DNA of 64,000 bases from Gautieria morchelliformis (GCA_015179125.1 WHVA01000134.1:124001-188000); one strand, 5' to 3'; numbered from the stretch's first letter, positions 1 to 11,900 are shown. Translations and numbers: made by a program. Notes: generated from the sequence alone by a model not told the origin.

Positions 1-633
1 CAGAGAGCACACACATTTATCATGGTGCCAAGTCCAGTCCTGGGTAACAGCCTTGGTGAGTACAACCTTTGCATTTATATGTATTAATCGCTGCTAATAA
101 TGCGAATTTAGGTTTCTAACATTCACGGGGTCACTCTGAAAGTTCCTCCAAACAACGCTCACTTCGAAGATTTCCATTATCGCAAAGACTCCATTCAAAA
201 AGAGAAGACCGATGAAGGGTCAACGGCCAACCTGCCCGGCGCTGCATTGGGTCTTCAAGGATCATTTCCTATGATGATATTCCCACCAATTGACTATTGA
301 ATGTTTGCTCAGAACATGGTCCTGAACCGCCCTGTTACTCCAGTCAATCCTGACAAGAGACTGGAACAGTTGACCCCTGCGACTCCCAGTGACATCGCTT
401 ACCCAAGCATCGAAGAGTTTCTTGACGATGTCCATAATTGGCCTGAGGCTAGGGGGCGGAACATTGACGAATTCAAAGGTAAATTTGAAGCAAACAATGT
501 TTACTTCCTAAATGAACTGAAGGAGGTGACGGCTGATGTGCTCATGGCCAACATCGGGATGTCATGGGGTGACGCGAATTTCATCAAAGGAGCGGCTAGA
601 AATGCTATAAGGAAGCTTGCTAAGAAGGTGTGA
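1..633 (+). pseudogene. 3' part of unknown gene, in-frame TGA
   Basis: I do not recognise this protein. A partial exon (1-55) is followed by a plausible intron (56-111, GTGAG...TTTAG), and exon 2 is open in one frame from 112 to 633 except for a TGA at 298-300. The last 110 codons form a compact acidic/helical region containing WPEARGRNIDEF and a basic C-terminus ending LAKKV, reminiscent of a SAM-like helical bundle, but this is only an impression. The start lies outside the window. The TGA may be a disabling mutation; I found no intron that removes it and keeps the frame. The gene lies just outside the left end of the putative Plavaka-like element. Confidence 0.45.
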
Positions 634-726
634 GAGGGAGCGATGCAAGCAGAATTATGCCAGTAGGACACAATAATTAGATTTACTATATACATCAAAA
701 AGAACAATTTAGAGAATTATGGACAG

Positions 727-900
727 GGCTGTCCACGAGTCAACCTGCAGGTTACCTGGACTTGGACTTGCAGGTTTGCCAGCTTCCAGAAGTGGAACCT
801 GGACTTGACCTGAGTTTTTCTGCAGGTTCAGTTTGTCCCGCAGTCCCAGCAATCCTCTACCATACCCGCTCTTGCTCCGTGGGGTGAGAGTGGATACAGT
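727..900. repeat. left subterminal repeat cluster of a DNA transposon
   Basis: Starts with CTGTCCACGAGTC (729-741), the exact inverted copy of 9132-9144. It is followed by repeated short words such as CCTGGACTTG, CCTGCAGGTT and ACTTGCAGGT. The same words recur at 8970-9144. Clusters of short motifs inside the termini are typical of CACTA/Plavaka-type transposons, where transposase binds. The remaining stretch to 1364 holds nothing else I can identify. Confidence 0.6.
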
Positions 901-1364
901 TATCACGATACCACTAGCCACCACTCGCAGCCAGGAACAAGCCAGCACAACATAGTGATGTCATATCCCAGGATGAACAACGTTGCCAAAGCCTCAGTAC
1001 GTCCATCACATTTTGTCAAGTCTTGTATATGCCACCTAATTTTGCTGTTTTCTTGTTCCAGCACAACCCCTCGTCATCCAGATTTCAAAACACAGATAGC
1101 AGCACCTATATAGCACAGGAATTCTAGGAGAATGTCGTCATCCTGCATATATCAAGGCATTGAAGCACATCGAGAGCTTAGAAGTTGAAAACAAACTTAT
1201 GAAGTCTTTTATGTTCTTGTAGGCTGATCTCCATATGCTAATATCATTACAGAACATTATATTCGCAACTGCTCACCACAATCTCTCCCGGGGCTACGTC
1301 TCACCCTCAGCCGGTCATTGGGGCCGCGAAGCCTCTCGTCGCATCAAAACCACAAAGTCACCAA

Positions 1365-3088
1365 ATGAAATCACTCGATATCTCAGTGAATTCACCGAAC
1401 TCCCCTGACATGCCCAATGAACTCGACTATCCTCATGCCGCCTACTGGACACACGAAGAGTGGGACAGTTTCCGTCAAAAGATATCGGGGCTCCACACAA
1501 CCAATTCCCGGCGTATCCGGCTCAAGGACTTATCGTTACCTAATGCCAGCCTGGCATATATTACAAATGAGGTAGGTACAGGTGTCAACGGGTATCAAGC
1601 CAAATATATGCAACAGACGGCCCGCCGTTTGTTTGCATCGCTTCATGAAGCCGGTTATGCCCCGAAAACCTGGTCTCGAGCTCCCTTCGATGCGGTTGAG
1701 TATTTTTGGGCTAACATGTACAAGCACTATCCCGACCTTCGCCTTTGTGAGGGTCATTGGAAACTCAATCTATTTGCTAGCCAGGAATACCCGGCCTTCA
1801 CGTGTCCGAAGAACGGAGGCAATGTTAAGGGGGTGCATGAATCTGATAACTCCTCGTCTCGTATTCCCGAAACCCCAAAGAAACGCATGCACGCTTCCTC
1901 TGACAAACCAGCTCAGAATGTCAAAAAAAACAAGGTAAATCATCCAGTGCCTGGCACTGCAGGCCCGATACCTGTGCTGTTGTGATACCCGCTTCGACGT
2001 CCAAAGGCAGTCCGATTGTGTCACTGACATCTTCAAGTGAGATGTTCATACCGTCTTCCAACTTGGACTTCGCTCTTCATACCATGCCAGTACCTTCTGC
2101 CGCTAACCAGGACACTGTTCAAGCATCAACTACCAAAGGTTCGGCTCCATCTACTAGCTCAACAGCCGACACTCCATCTATTACTCAGGCTTAGAAATCT
2201 TCCTTGTGCAGCCCTGCTTTGCTGGACACTCTCTGTTCAACCTTGCCTGTCTCTATCCCGCCATCTGCTTCAGCTCCTCTGCCCCTTAGCTCCCCAGTTC
2301 AGCCACTGAAATCTACTAGCAAGGACAACCTACTGGAGCTGATATCGGCATCTCCACTTACCCCTAACAAGGCGCCAGATATTCGTGGGTTTTGTCCATA
2401 GTTATTTATTTAATCCAAAGCTGACTGTCAGTGCAAGTGGGTAATACAGCGCTGAGCTCCAATCCGAGCATTGGCGATACACCTGCGATGCTGAAGCAAC
2501 CCGAAGCTTCAGCTCAAATAGTAAGACATTTCTCCTGTAGTAGCGTTAGTTATTGATCATTGCTACATGATGTGCACAGATAAATCCTTTGTGAGTACAT
2601 CATCTTCAAGTGTTGAATGTAATGTCTTCCGACATGTCCCGCAGTGCACAGCGCATTCACGCGATACCAAAAGTCAATCTACAGCTTCCCGAGCCACCTC
2701 CACCAGCCCCGTCCTTGAATAACGCATCCAAATGCAAGAAGAACTTGGACGACACTGTCTGGAAACCAAGCCCCAAATGGAATTCTGCTAAGTCAGTGTT
2801 AATTATTATTCTCAGTCTACTCTAATGATGTTAGTTGATGCCACAGTAACTTATTCGGCATCGACTATATACGTACTCATCCAAATGCGTCTAAAATAAA
2901 TGTTAGGCTTGCATTCGAGGGACTGTCAGCTCAGGAGAAGAAGGTAAGAGTGATTATACCGTCTGGCTGGTACTCATTCGCCTCTGGTTATAGGTATACG
3001 CTGACCGAGGTGCTTACAACAAGAAAAACAAAATCCCCCCTCAGTTGGACTCGGTGGATGCCAGCGAAGTTCGCTGGATGATATGAGC
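1365..3088 (+). CDS. uncharacterised multi-exon accessory protein of the transposon
   Basis: The first exon (1365-1934) encodes ~190 residues with an aromatic core (motifs QAKYMQQTARRLF, HEAGYAPKTW, CEGHWKLNLFA) followed by a basic Ser/Pro-rich tail. I believe proteins of this shape accompany DNA transposons in agaricomycetes, but I assign no function. A Ser/Thr-rich stretch follows (1982-2401) with an in-frame TAG at 2192-2194. Later exons (2610-2790, 2850-2943, 2995-3088) contain a Pro-rich segment and a short domain with NLFGIDYIRTHP and WMI at the stop. Introns at ~2791-2849 and 2944-2994 have GT-AG ends. I could not find a clean splice between exon 1 and the Ser/Thr region, so the gene may be broken or the model incomplete. 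Confidence 0.4.
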
Positions 3089-4261
3089 GTATTGTCAGCT
3101 AATTGCCTGATGCTGATTTCATTCCCTCCCAGAAGCAATCACGGGAAATGGCGTGAGCGTATAGGTGAGCGAGAGGGGTGGTAAGCGCTGAGTTGGAGGT
3201 TCGGGAGCCATCGGGTGGATGGGGCCCATATCTGGTCAACTGGGATTGCTCGGAGAGATGCAGTAGTATACCGTTGTATGTTGAGATGTACCGAAAATGA
3301 CCGATGGTTACCGAGCATTACCGATGGGGAACTGTCTATTGTAGCTTATCTGATTTTCGCTGCGTCTATAAATACAACCGATATATTCAGCTGTGTTCTG
3401 TAGTATTCCAATTTACAATCGGTCAGACTCTCGTTTTACGGGACACAGCAGATTGCAGCGGTGAATCGGATCTTTCCAATGTCTACCTACAAATCCCGAT
3501 GTATCCCTGGTCGATTCTCACTGGGCTTAAATTCCAAGAATTCATGTTATTTACATGTCATTCAACTACTATTACCTCCTTCTGGAGTAGAGAAGTCAGT
3601 CATCTCAGGTATCTGCGAGTATGCCGGTTCCTCCACAATGGATTACAGGGTTGACTTCCTTGACTACTAGACAATTGAATAGAGACCTGAAACTCAGAAA
3701 TAAAAACACGAACCGGTAGAGAACTCGCAGCTCTCAGGTGATCTGCGAGTATGCCCGTTCCTCCACACCGATGTGGTGGCATTGCTGCCCACTGATTGAC
3801 GTATGTAGGGCCATCAGTTGTGCAGACTTGCAAGTCCGAACAGACCATGTGACTCACTGTCTGTTCATATGATCTGCACCTGGCCAGGGACCTGGGCCAT
3901 GTCTTTCCATGGAGGAGGGTCGTCCCCACCGGAGGAGACGCATCATGCACTCGCATGGGGTGAGTCAGCTCGGAATAATCTGGCAAGTCACTGCAAGTCA
4001 CCCGCAGGTTTAACCTGCGCGCAGCGTCTGGGCGACCCAGCCACACAATCAGGGTATTCTTGACCAGGCCTATCGCATGAACGTCGATGTCTATCTCATT
4101 TTCAGCGCAAACAAAAGCGGGGAGTTTTTCAGGTACGCGAGGTGCACCCGTGTCCATCTCAGTACTTTCCACTGGTCGACTCATATGTTCTATGTGGCAG
4201 TCTTCCACAGCGATCACGTGACCACGTCTCATGGGCAGCGCGGTCTAGTGCTAAGTACTCC
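3089..4261. other. non-coding stretch inside the transposon
   Basis: No supported gene. It contains the paired ~35-bp repeat described separately. A word shared with the right end of the transposon (GGTCGATTCTCACTGGG) occurs at ~3509 and ~8952. Short motifs resembling the subterminal repeats (CTTGCAAGTC at ~3828, GCAAGTCACCCGCAGG at ~3992) suggest either a spread-out left subterminal region or the end of a second nested copy. Long minus-strand frames here (3600-4232) show no family resemblance. Confidence 0.4.
3604..3767 (+). repeat. direct repeat pair, ~35 bp, 129 bp apart
   Basis: Near-identical copies at 3604-3639 and 3733-3767 share CTCAGG, ATCTGCGAGTATGCC and GTTCCTCCACA with only a few mismatches. 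They lie in otherwise non-coding sequence of the putative transposon. Confidence 0.8.
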
Positions 4262-4766
4262 CAGCAGTGCACACAGAGGCTCTAGCCCTCCAGCAATGAT
4301 CGTGCCTGATCCAACCTCAGTATTGGCCAGGTGAGCCCAGTTGTTATTCCCACTGTCCCTGGTAAGTTGACTTTCTTTCGCTAGACAATTTGTTTGGGCA
4401 CCATCGGTGAGGACTTCTCGAACACGTACACTGTGGTCCCCAACGACACGTGTTCCACCGTTATGAACATGGCTGGTACCAACGCTACCATTCTCTATGC
4501 GAATAACCCGCAAATCAACTCTGATTGCACCAACATCTACGTTGGAGAGGTAAGGGCTGTGCCGCTTGATCCCAACAAACACCTGTTTAACCCGTGTTCG
4601 ATAGGTGCTCTGCACACTCAACGAAGTCCGTGTACCCCCTGCCTCGGCTAACAAGCCAACATCCCCCGTCCTCCCCTCGCCAGGCATGGCCACTGCAGCC
4701 CCTGCTCCTATGCAGACTCCTGTGGACCTCCCTTGGTGCGACGACCCCAATGATGACGGCGAATGA
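4262..4766 (+). pseudogene. LysM-domain protein gene, decayed, carried inside the transposon
   Basis: Three exons read as a LysM protein: 4262-4330, 4385-4549 and 4605-4766, with GT-AG introns 4331-4384 and 4550-4604. Exon 2 contains a full LysM repeat (YTVVPNDTC ... NNPQINSDCTNIYVGE), continued by VLCTLNE in exon 3, and a Pro-rich tail ending DDPNDDGE. LysM domains bind chitin or other N-acetylglucosamine polymers, and fungal LysM proteins are usually secreted. The tail of an upstream LysM repeat is visible in exon 1 (SNLSIGQ joined to TICLG), but two stops lie there: TAG near 4283 and TGA at the position of the conserved Cys, 4313-4315. No signal peptide exon is visible. The second LysM is intact; the gene as a whole is not. 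Confidence 0.75.
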
Positions 4767-5196
4767 GCCAACCTAGTGTATGTGACCCGGTTTTTGATAT
4801 TCTCTAGAGCGGTCTCAGTGTCAAGCTCGCTGTGCCGCTGTCCATGTGGGGGTGAAATGATAACTGAACCGAAGAAAAGGGAAGGGGTAAAGGGGCTACA
4901 TCAATCAGTATGCCTGAACTTCAATCGCCATGTCCCTCCTCTCCCTGGCTGTTACCTGGCTGTGACATTGTCTGCACATGGGGTGCCAGAGATGCCCCTT
5001 CTGAGTCCACCATGTGAAGCGCGGAGAGTGGGATGGTGGAGACGATATGGTTACAACTCACATAGTCAGTCATTTTTTTCCAATGCAGAGGATGTACCTA
5101 GAGGCTGCTGTGACGCTGTGGTTAACGCATTCGCGAGTGGCTAAGTTCACTGATATGTTGATTCATCTCTATTGAAAGATTTGAAATACATTTGTT
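4767..5196. other. no gene seen
   Basis: Between the LysM relic and the transposase 3' end. The open frame at 4776-5144 has no recognisable content or codon pattern. I see no repeat or RNA gene here. Confidence 0.3.
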
Positions 5197-8100
5197 TCAT
5201 TGATCTATATCTACTTCAGGGTGTGCCCATTCGAGACCCATTTGCTCCCAAATGAAGAAACGCTTGTCTGTCTTATCTGGTATAACATGGTATGCATGGG
5301 GTATCACTGCGACGATGGATAATATCGACTTCGCATCGACCAGTCGTAGTCCGTCAGTGTCATCGAGTTCCGTTACAGAATAGACAGTACATTGGGACTC
5401 TTCGTAAAGAATGGGGTCCGGGCGTGAAAACAGTCGCACAACGGCCAATATCTGTGTTTTCTCAGCAATTAGAACAGGGAAGTAGAATTGTACCTCTGCG
5501 AATTCATCGGTCCCATCCAGATGGAGCTAGGACACATGGTTTGGATGAGATATTGCAGTCTCAAGAGTGTTTGACTGTGCACTCACCTTCACACACCGTG
5601 CACGCCGTAGCTCATCAATCGCCTTGCGTTCTTCCTTCCACAGTGAATGGGCAATTTGACCATTAGGCAACCGCAGGCGAGCCCAGCGTGTTATAGTTAC
5701 ATGCCAATTTGGAGCAGGATTGTTGCCCAGCTTCCGCTCCTCGTTTAATATATACCTCAATACCAAGCCTCCAATAACTCCCTCCAGTTGGTGAGGTCTC
5801 CGATCACGTGCCCTCAACAGGGCATACCCATCTCCTAGCTCCATTGATGGCACATTGGAATTTTGGTTGTCAGGACTCAAGCTTGGGACCATGGTGAAGA
5901 GTGCATTGAGCTGAGCCCGCTGCACCGCACGCTGAGATAGGTTGTGATAAGGGTTTGACGGCTGTTTCAGTTCTTGACCCATAATCCCAATGGTGCGTTC
6001 GATTGTCCAGGTCGAGTAGATAGTTGGAGGGCCGAGACGTGGAACTTCTAATCCCGAATGCAGTAGCGCATGGATGCAGGGTCGTACAAAATGTAGCCGG
6101 TCTACACGTCGTTGCACATAAAGGATCTCATACTCCAGGTGAAATTCATCCAGACACTGTTGTGCTACTAGAAGTTGTGCCAACGGTATTGTGCGTTGAT
6201 GAATGATGCAAACTGCGCCCACCAATTTGCAAAAATTCTGCCAATATTTCCTGGGGAGTATTCCGTACAAGAGGGCAGGGGCGATACCATACAAATAGCT
6301 TTGCCATTCTTTTGCTTTGTAATTTCTGTTCATCTTGAGAGCGATATTACGTGGTGGGAGATCATAGGAGCCAGGGAGATAGGGCCTGCAATCAGCTACG
6401 GACTGCCCGTGTGCCTCCCAGACCTTCGTCTTCAAGACAGCCCAGTCCCACATCTTAACATCGTCAGTACTTTCTCATTGAAATTTTCCCCGCCACAATT
6501 GAATGAGTAACAGTCCCAGATTGAGCATGGGAACATGCATGGAATCGCCTGCAAATGTAGAAGTGATCGTGAGTTGACGCTGGGGCGATAAACCACTAAT
6601 GAGAGAGGGCTTTGAGATACCAGAAAGTCTTCGTCGGGTTTTGTAATTTGTTGGCCCGGGAGAATGCATAAGATACTTAAGCTTCTGCTGGTAATCTTCC
6701 TCGCGTGGGCCGGTAATATTACTAATGTTCACATCTTCATGGTCGCAGCCCTCCATGTCGTAATGGAATGGTTTTTGAAGGGCAGGATAATAGTGAGAGC
6801 CACCGGGTTTATGCCTACCCTTGAGGCCACAAAAAATGCGGCAAGGGAAGGCTCCATGGTGTCCGACGAGTCCTGTGACATGCACACTGCCTGGTCCATC
6901 AGCTGTGCCTGCCCATAAAATAGCATCACCAATATTTATTGCTTAAATAAAGTCTCACCTATTAAGAAGAAGATGTTTGAGTCATGTACCTTGTCTTCCG
7001 AAGCATCCCATATACGAAAACCTTCTTTCTGAACAGCTGCAATGTGGTGAAAACCCGGGAAAAGAAACAACTCCGGGTGTTGTAAATTGTTAGGGCCTGG
7101 AACACTTCCACCAGGGATCACATGTATTTTTGTGTACCGGATATTTGGGTTGCGATTTAATATAACCCATATGTATATCCAACAATCCGAAGCCTTGGAA
7201 CGATAGAGTTGAGCACCATCAATTGAAAACATAACCACCGTGTCGTAAGGGCCAATGTCCCCACGTCGGCAAGCATCGAGATAATCCTTTCCCTGAAGAA
7301 AATCATCAAAGGACTGGAGTAGCGTTTCACCGCCTTCAAGTTGCGCCAAAATCTCATTTGTGCGTGTCTGTCGATATTTCATTTCAATTGCACTTTTGGG
7401 AGAACGCCATTGCGCTTGAAGCTGTGGTGCAAGTGGGATAGTGTGGAAGTGCTGGGCCGGATGCTTGACTTTACCGCCACTGCTATTAAATTGGAAGGGG
7501 TCCCAGCGACTCTTTGAGCATTTTCTGCACTGCTCTAGTTCTGAGAATGGGCCAGTGTAGGCCATGCAAGAGTTTGGGCACATGTCTTGCTCAATAGGTA
7601 TGATTCCACTGCACTCGGCTACCTTGGCATGGATTTTCTCATACGGAAGCATGGGGTCGTCAGGATATTGATTGTTATGGTTCTCACGCACAGCTCGGTA
7701 CGTCTGTTGGGACACTCCTTGTAGTGCCAGATACTGCTGGAGAGAATACATATCATCGGAATTTTCTATGTCGAGCAAATCTCGGGGGGGGGGGGTTCTG
7801 AAGTCGAGCCTGTGCAGCCACATCAAGGTATCCATCACCATGTGTTGCGCCTTCAAGTGCCTTGATGAAATCAACGGCTATTTTCAGCTTTTTCACCTTA
7901 GGTACAAACTCTTCAGATGACCTGTCAGCGCCCTCAGCCGGTTCACCCTCATCATCGTCCAATGCTGAGCTGTGATCACTAGATGTATCCGGTGAGTCGT
8001 GACCATCCTCTGACCCTGCTTGCACTTCGCAACGGCTTCCAGGGTCTGCTGCAGACTGCAGAGGATTGTCTTCGGCGTCATCTTCTGTACATTAACACCA

Positions 8101-8820
8101 TGTGATTTAATTGTTTGAATAGTACTTACCATTGTCTGCATCATGAGGCTCGTCCACGTCCGTCTAAAAACAAGAAACGAAAGATAATTAGCATCTCATC
8201 ATATACTGACAATGAATGGCTTACCACGTGGTCCATATGATGGCTGCCAGCTCCCATACCATCAAATGCATTTGCGTTCATCTAACAAGGGGAGACAAAA
8301 GAAAATTAGCACGAGTATAGTTGATGCCATAGGATATGTGTACCTCGCTGTCCTGAGGCTGGCCTCCAGTTCCCGTATGGTTGAGATCGTTCTCATGCTC
8401 ATGCGTGTCCATCTAACGACAATAGACAGGGTTTATTTAAAAGCTGCCACTGAATATATAGATACATACACCGAGTCCGGTATTGTCGACTTCAGGGTCT
8501 TCGATGTCTGGTGCGAGATTGCCAGAACCAGACCCACTAGCATGCGCTGGACCTGGCTCAACTACACCATGGTCAGCTTGGTCAGCCTCACCATGCAATG
8601 TGGGGGCTGTGTGAATACACTGCGGTTTGTGAGGATGTTCTTGGGATGAGCTCGCGCCAGGGCCAGGTACAAATGGCAAGATTTCCTTCTCGCGAAATTT
8701 TGCGTGCTTGTACCAAGTAGACAGGCCGATGTATTTGCTGCCGTGGCAGTGCTCTTCGCATGTGCACTTCCTTCGAGTCGGATCCCCCAACATCTGCTGA
8801 AATCTTGTTAAATTTGTCAA
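5197..8820 (-). pseudogene. Tnp2/Plavaka-type transposase, multi-exon, disabled
   Basis: The gene runs right to left. Exon 1 (8820-~8471) has a Cys/His N-terminus (KCTCEEHCHG), then small acidic exons (~8420-8040) and an exon with a basic segment. The core exon (7874-~6956) has a zinc-knuckle-like segment (CPNSC ... CRKC) and FSIDGAQLYRSK ... IPGGSVPGPNN, typical of the Tnp2 transposase family. Next come GLVGHHGAFPCRIFC (6915-6478), WDWAVLK ... STWTIERTIG ... QPSNPYHNLSQR (6474-~5586) and a C-terminal exon (5528-5197). Breaks: a run of 12 C on the coding strand (plus 7784-7795) puts the two flanking frames out of register, and a TGA (6475-6477) lies inside otherwise continuous coding where relatives have Cys. 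Other introns have GT-AG ends. The family identification is firm. Confidence 0.82.
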
Positions 8821-8949
8821 TTCAGATCAGCTGCACAAAAGAAAATCTACAAGTCAGGGGGATGGAGTCAAAGTTAATTATGGCATCATCGGTTCATCCC
8901 GAAATACCCCACTCCCTCCCTAAAATACATTAATTACCCGCCAGATCCC

Positions 8950-9144
8950 AAAGGATCCTGGGTCGATTCTCACTGGGATTTAAGGCTTGCAGGTCTGCAA
9001 GTCACCTGCGGAATTCCAAAGGCGAAACCTGGACTTGGCAGGTTTTTAGGCGCCGGGTCACCTGGACTTGTGGGAGTTGGATCTGCAGGTTAAAATCGCA
9101 GGTTGAACTGCGAGTCACCTGCAGGAACCTGGACTCGTGGACAG
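8950..9144. repeat. right subterminal repeats and terminal inverted repeat
   Basis: Contains the same short words as 727-900 (CCTGGACTTG, CTGCAGGTT, AAGTCACCTGC), repeated about every 25-40 bp, and ends with GACTCGTGGACAG (9132-9144), the inverse of 729-741. The 8821-8949 stretch between the transposase start and these repeats is plain. 9145-9363 is probably the upstream region of the kinase relic. Confidence 0.6.
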
Positions 9145-9363
9145 TATTTGAGATCGGCGGCCTTAGTACCGTCTGAGGCAGCGCACGGCACATTATTGGT
9201 ATTTAACCTTGAGGCCGCTACCACCAACACACCGCAAGAATGTATGATGGTTCACTTGTCACGTGACTTGTCCGCATGTTGACAACAGCTCTGCCTCTCA
9301 GACTCGCACAACATAGTTCTTTACTTGTTGTCTGCCTCTAATTCTCGATATTTGTTATTCCAG

Positions 9364-11709
9364 ATGCCATCAACACCGCCCCAATCTCTCAAGCTTCCGT
9401 TGATGATGAGCACACCATATAGTGTCAGTTCCAGTAAATCTCCTGAATCACACATTCGGACACAGGATGATTTGAAAAAGCTGATGAAGGGCGAGTTCTC
9501 CGGTGCGATATTTGAGAGTAATTCTCTGCTTGAAGAGCGCTGTTGGGCGGATCAAAAATTTGTCGACACTGTCCTATCCAAACTGAAACCTGGTGTGTTC
9601 TGGGACAGCCCAACCGACACTTTCAAGGAATGGGCCAGCTGCACTGGTCCAGAAAGCGCTCATTATGTGCCGTTGGAGTGGTTACTCAACCAGATTCTGT
9701 CCATCTCCTCCCAAAAGCTGCCGAATGGCAATATCCACCGAGGTCTTCAGTTTTACATGTACGGTCGGGAAATGGCTGAAGGACTTGACACAGACCCCCC
9801 CCTAAAACCAGACCTTGTTGGTTGTCAGTCTGTTGGTAAGAGCCGAGGCTCGAAGCCGAAGCTCTCATGGAACGAGACTGAAATTTGCGTAGAGGTGAAG
9901 AATAACTGGCCTGGTTTGATCCTGCAGTCAAGCACGTACGCGCGCTGTATGTTCACACACTGATTGGATAGACTCTTCGTCACTGTTATCCATTTCAACA
10001 ATGCAACGATGGGGGTGCGCTTCGAATTTTATTCTCACATGGGTCTGGTTGTTACGCCGGAACTTGACCTCTCGAAGGAGGGAGGCTTTAAAGGATTTGT
10101 CCGCGGAGTGGTTGGGATTAATTCTTGGACCGACACAAACCACACTGGAATCGATACTACTCGTACCATCACAGACATTGCGATTCCCGAGAGGGGTATA
10201 TTCAAGATTTCGAAAACACTTTGTGACCGACGTTGCGTTCACGGACGAGCAAGATGTGTGTATCTTTTGGTCAAGAAGGGTGCGTTTTGATGTTTAGAGA
10301 TCTGGGCCAGTAGTTAACAATTGGGTTTGAAGGTGCAACCGCCACCGATGGTTCTCCCGCTCAACCTTCATCCACTCACCGGTATAACTTACGAAGTCAC
10401 CAACCCCCGCGTTCTCAGCCTGGAAAAAAGACTGACGGTCGAGAACCCTTGAGGTTGAAGGGAGGCATATCTTTTCTCTTGCCGGACACTGTCATTCTGA
10501 AAGATTCATGGCCATTGAAAACCCATAACGAAGAAGGCACAATGTTTGGAGCGTTATCGGGTGGATTTGGACTGCCAGACATCCTTGTCTTATACCCGGT
10601 CAAGAACGGAATGGATAAGCTCATACCTGATGACGCAACGTATTGGCCCGTGTGTGCGCCAGAGCCATACGCTGGGGTTAGGCCTGACAAACGAATACAT
10701 ATGCGATCTGTTTTTGAGACCCGAGGGACATCACTGCGAGCTGCACAAAGTCCTCGATTGCTCGTGCGTGCATAGTGCACGCCATGTTGGGTATGTGAAC
10801 GAAGAGGGCATCGGACATGATTTACCTATAATGGTGATTGACAGGGCATTTTGGGCTGTTTAAGAACGGCTGGTTGCACCGCGACGTAAGCATCGGGAAC
10901 GTCATGCTGATGGATGAAGCTGAGCGGCCGCCTGTGGCAGAGTACATACCGTCTTTCACATCAGTCCTTTCGTTTTTTTATGTTTGCTTCAGTTTTGCCG
11001 TGACTCGAGAAGTTACTAGATGTGTGGGATTCATATGCGATGGGGACCAGGCGATTCGTTGGATGGATCAGAAGCAGGAATTAGCAAAGCATCGCTCAGT
11101 GGGTCTTTAGTTGTTGTGTGCGGCTTGTGATTTACATGGTTCTAGGGTACGCTGCCTTTCATGTCTCAGGCGCTGATTGTTGCTTGGGACTCTGGAACGC
11201 AAGTTGTGCACCAAGTAATTGATGACCTGGAGTTGTTTATATGGGTTTTATTTTGGTCGATTCTGGAGATTCTGGAGAACAAGGGGGCACTTGGGTGACT
11301 AGAACAGAATTACCGTCAAACAATGCTCTCCGATGAGTTACCTGTGTTACAAGCTAGGGGAAGTTTCCTTGATAGGTTAAAGCAACAGGATGCCGCGAAA
11401 AACTTCTCCACGGGCTTCAAGCCATTCTCCAAACTCTTGATTCAATGGTTAACGCTTTCTCGAGAGACTGCTCTGGAATAGCTGACACCAGACTTCGTTA
11501 AGGTGAACGCCGATGAGTACACTTTACAGGCCACCAAGCCATACAGGCAGTATGTAATGATTGGGCTTGAATCTCTTTCAGACCTGCCAGAGAGTTGGGA
11601 TTATGTTAATGAGGGGGAAATGCCAGGTGAAGAGAGAGTCGAGGAGGGGGAAATGACAGGTGAACATAGAGTCGAGGAGGGGGAAATAACAGGTGAAGAG
11701 AGAGGATGA
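9364..11709 (+). pseudogene. FunK1-type fungal protein kinase, pseudogene
   Basis: Fungal-type (FunK1) protein kinase, a family expanded in agaricomycetes. Exon 1 (9364-10279) has the N-terminal regions (WASCTGPESAH, VRFEFYSHMGLVVTPEL, FVRGVVGI). Exon 2 (10333-10790) has the VILKDSW lysine region. The next exon starts at 10845 with LHRDVSIGNVM, the catalytic HRD/N loop, and further exons carry CDGD and SGTLPFMS. Introns 10280-10332 and 10791-10844, and one ending before 11146, look normal. Breaks: TGA at 9961-9963, a one-base loss around 10773 just before the HRD exon, TGA at 11296-11298 and TAG at 11479-11481; coding similarity continues in frame past each stop. The C-terminus has three 33-bp repeats. 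These breaks make a working kinase very unlikely. Confidence 0.85.
11611..11709 (+). repeat. three 33-bp coding repeats
   Basis: Three tandem 33-bp units (11611, 11644, 11677) encode an 11-residue acidic unit of the form EGEMxGExRVE at the C-terminus of the kinase relic. The period keeps the frame. Confidence 0.9.
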
Positions 11710-11900
11710 GCTGGGAAAGACCGCATGTAACGCATGACATATAATATTATGAGATCCTGTAGCCACTGTAGGAAGAGCGGGCACTTACAATGAGTACTTT
11801 TTGCACTACTAAGTGTTGTTTACCAATATCATCCATCACATTGCAGATAATTTTCAACATTCTGCCAACAAAAAAATTACATTACAGTAGTACAACTGCA

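Larger units (their letters stand above)
729..9144 (-). mobile_element. putative Plavaka-like (CMC/CACTA-type) transposon, ~8.4 kb
   Basis: Bounded by a 13-bp perfect inverted terminal repeat (CTGTCCACGAGTC at 729-741 and its inverse at 9132-9144), with motif-rich subterminal regions on both sides. The interior holds a Tnp2-type transposase (minus, 5197-8820), an unknown plus-strand accessory gene (1365-3088) and a decayed LysM gene (4262-4766). No target duplication is visible: GGG precedes and TAT follows. The outer limits are therefore provisional. Similar subterminal words at 3828-4020 could mark a second, nested end. The transposase is disabled, so this copy cannot move by itself. Confidence 0.5.

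Noticed and set aside
4229..4771. 180-codon minus-strand frame
   Set aside because: Antisense to the LysM exons, which have clear motifs, splice sites and a stop.
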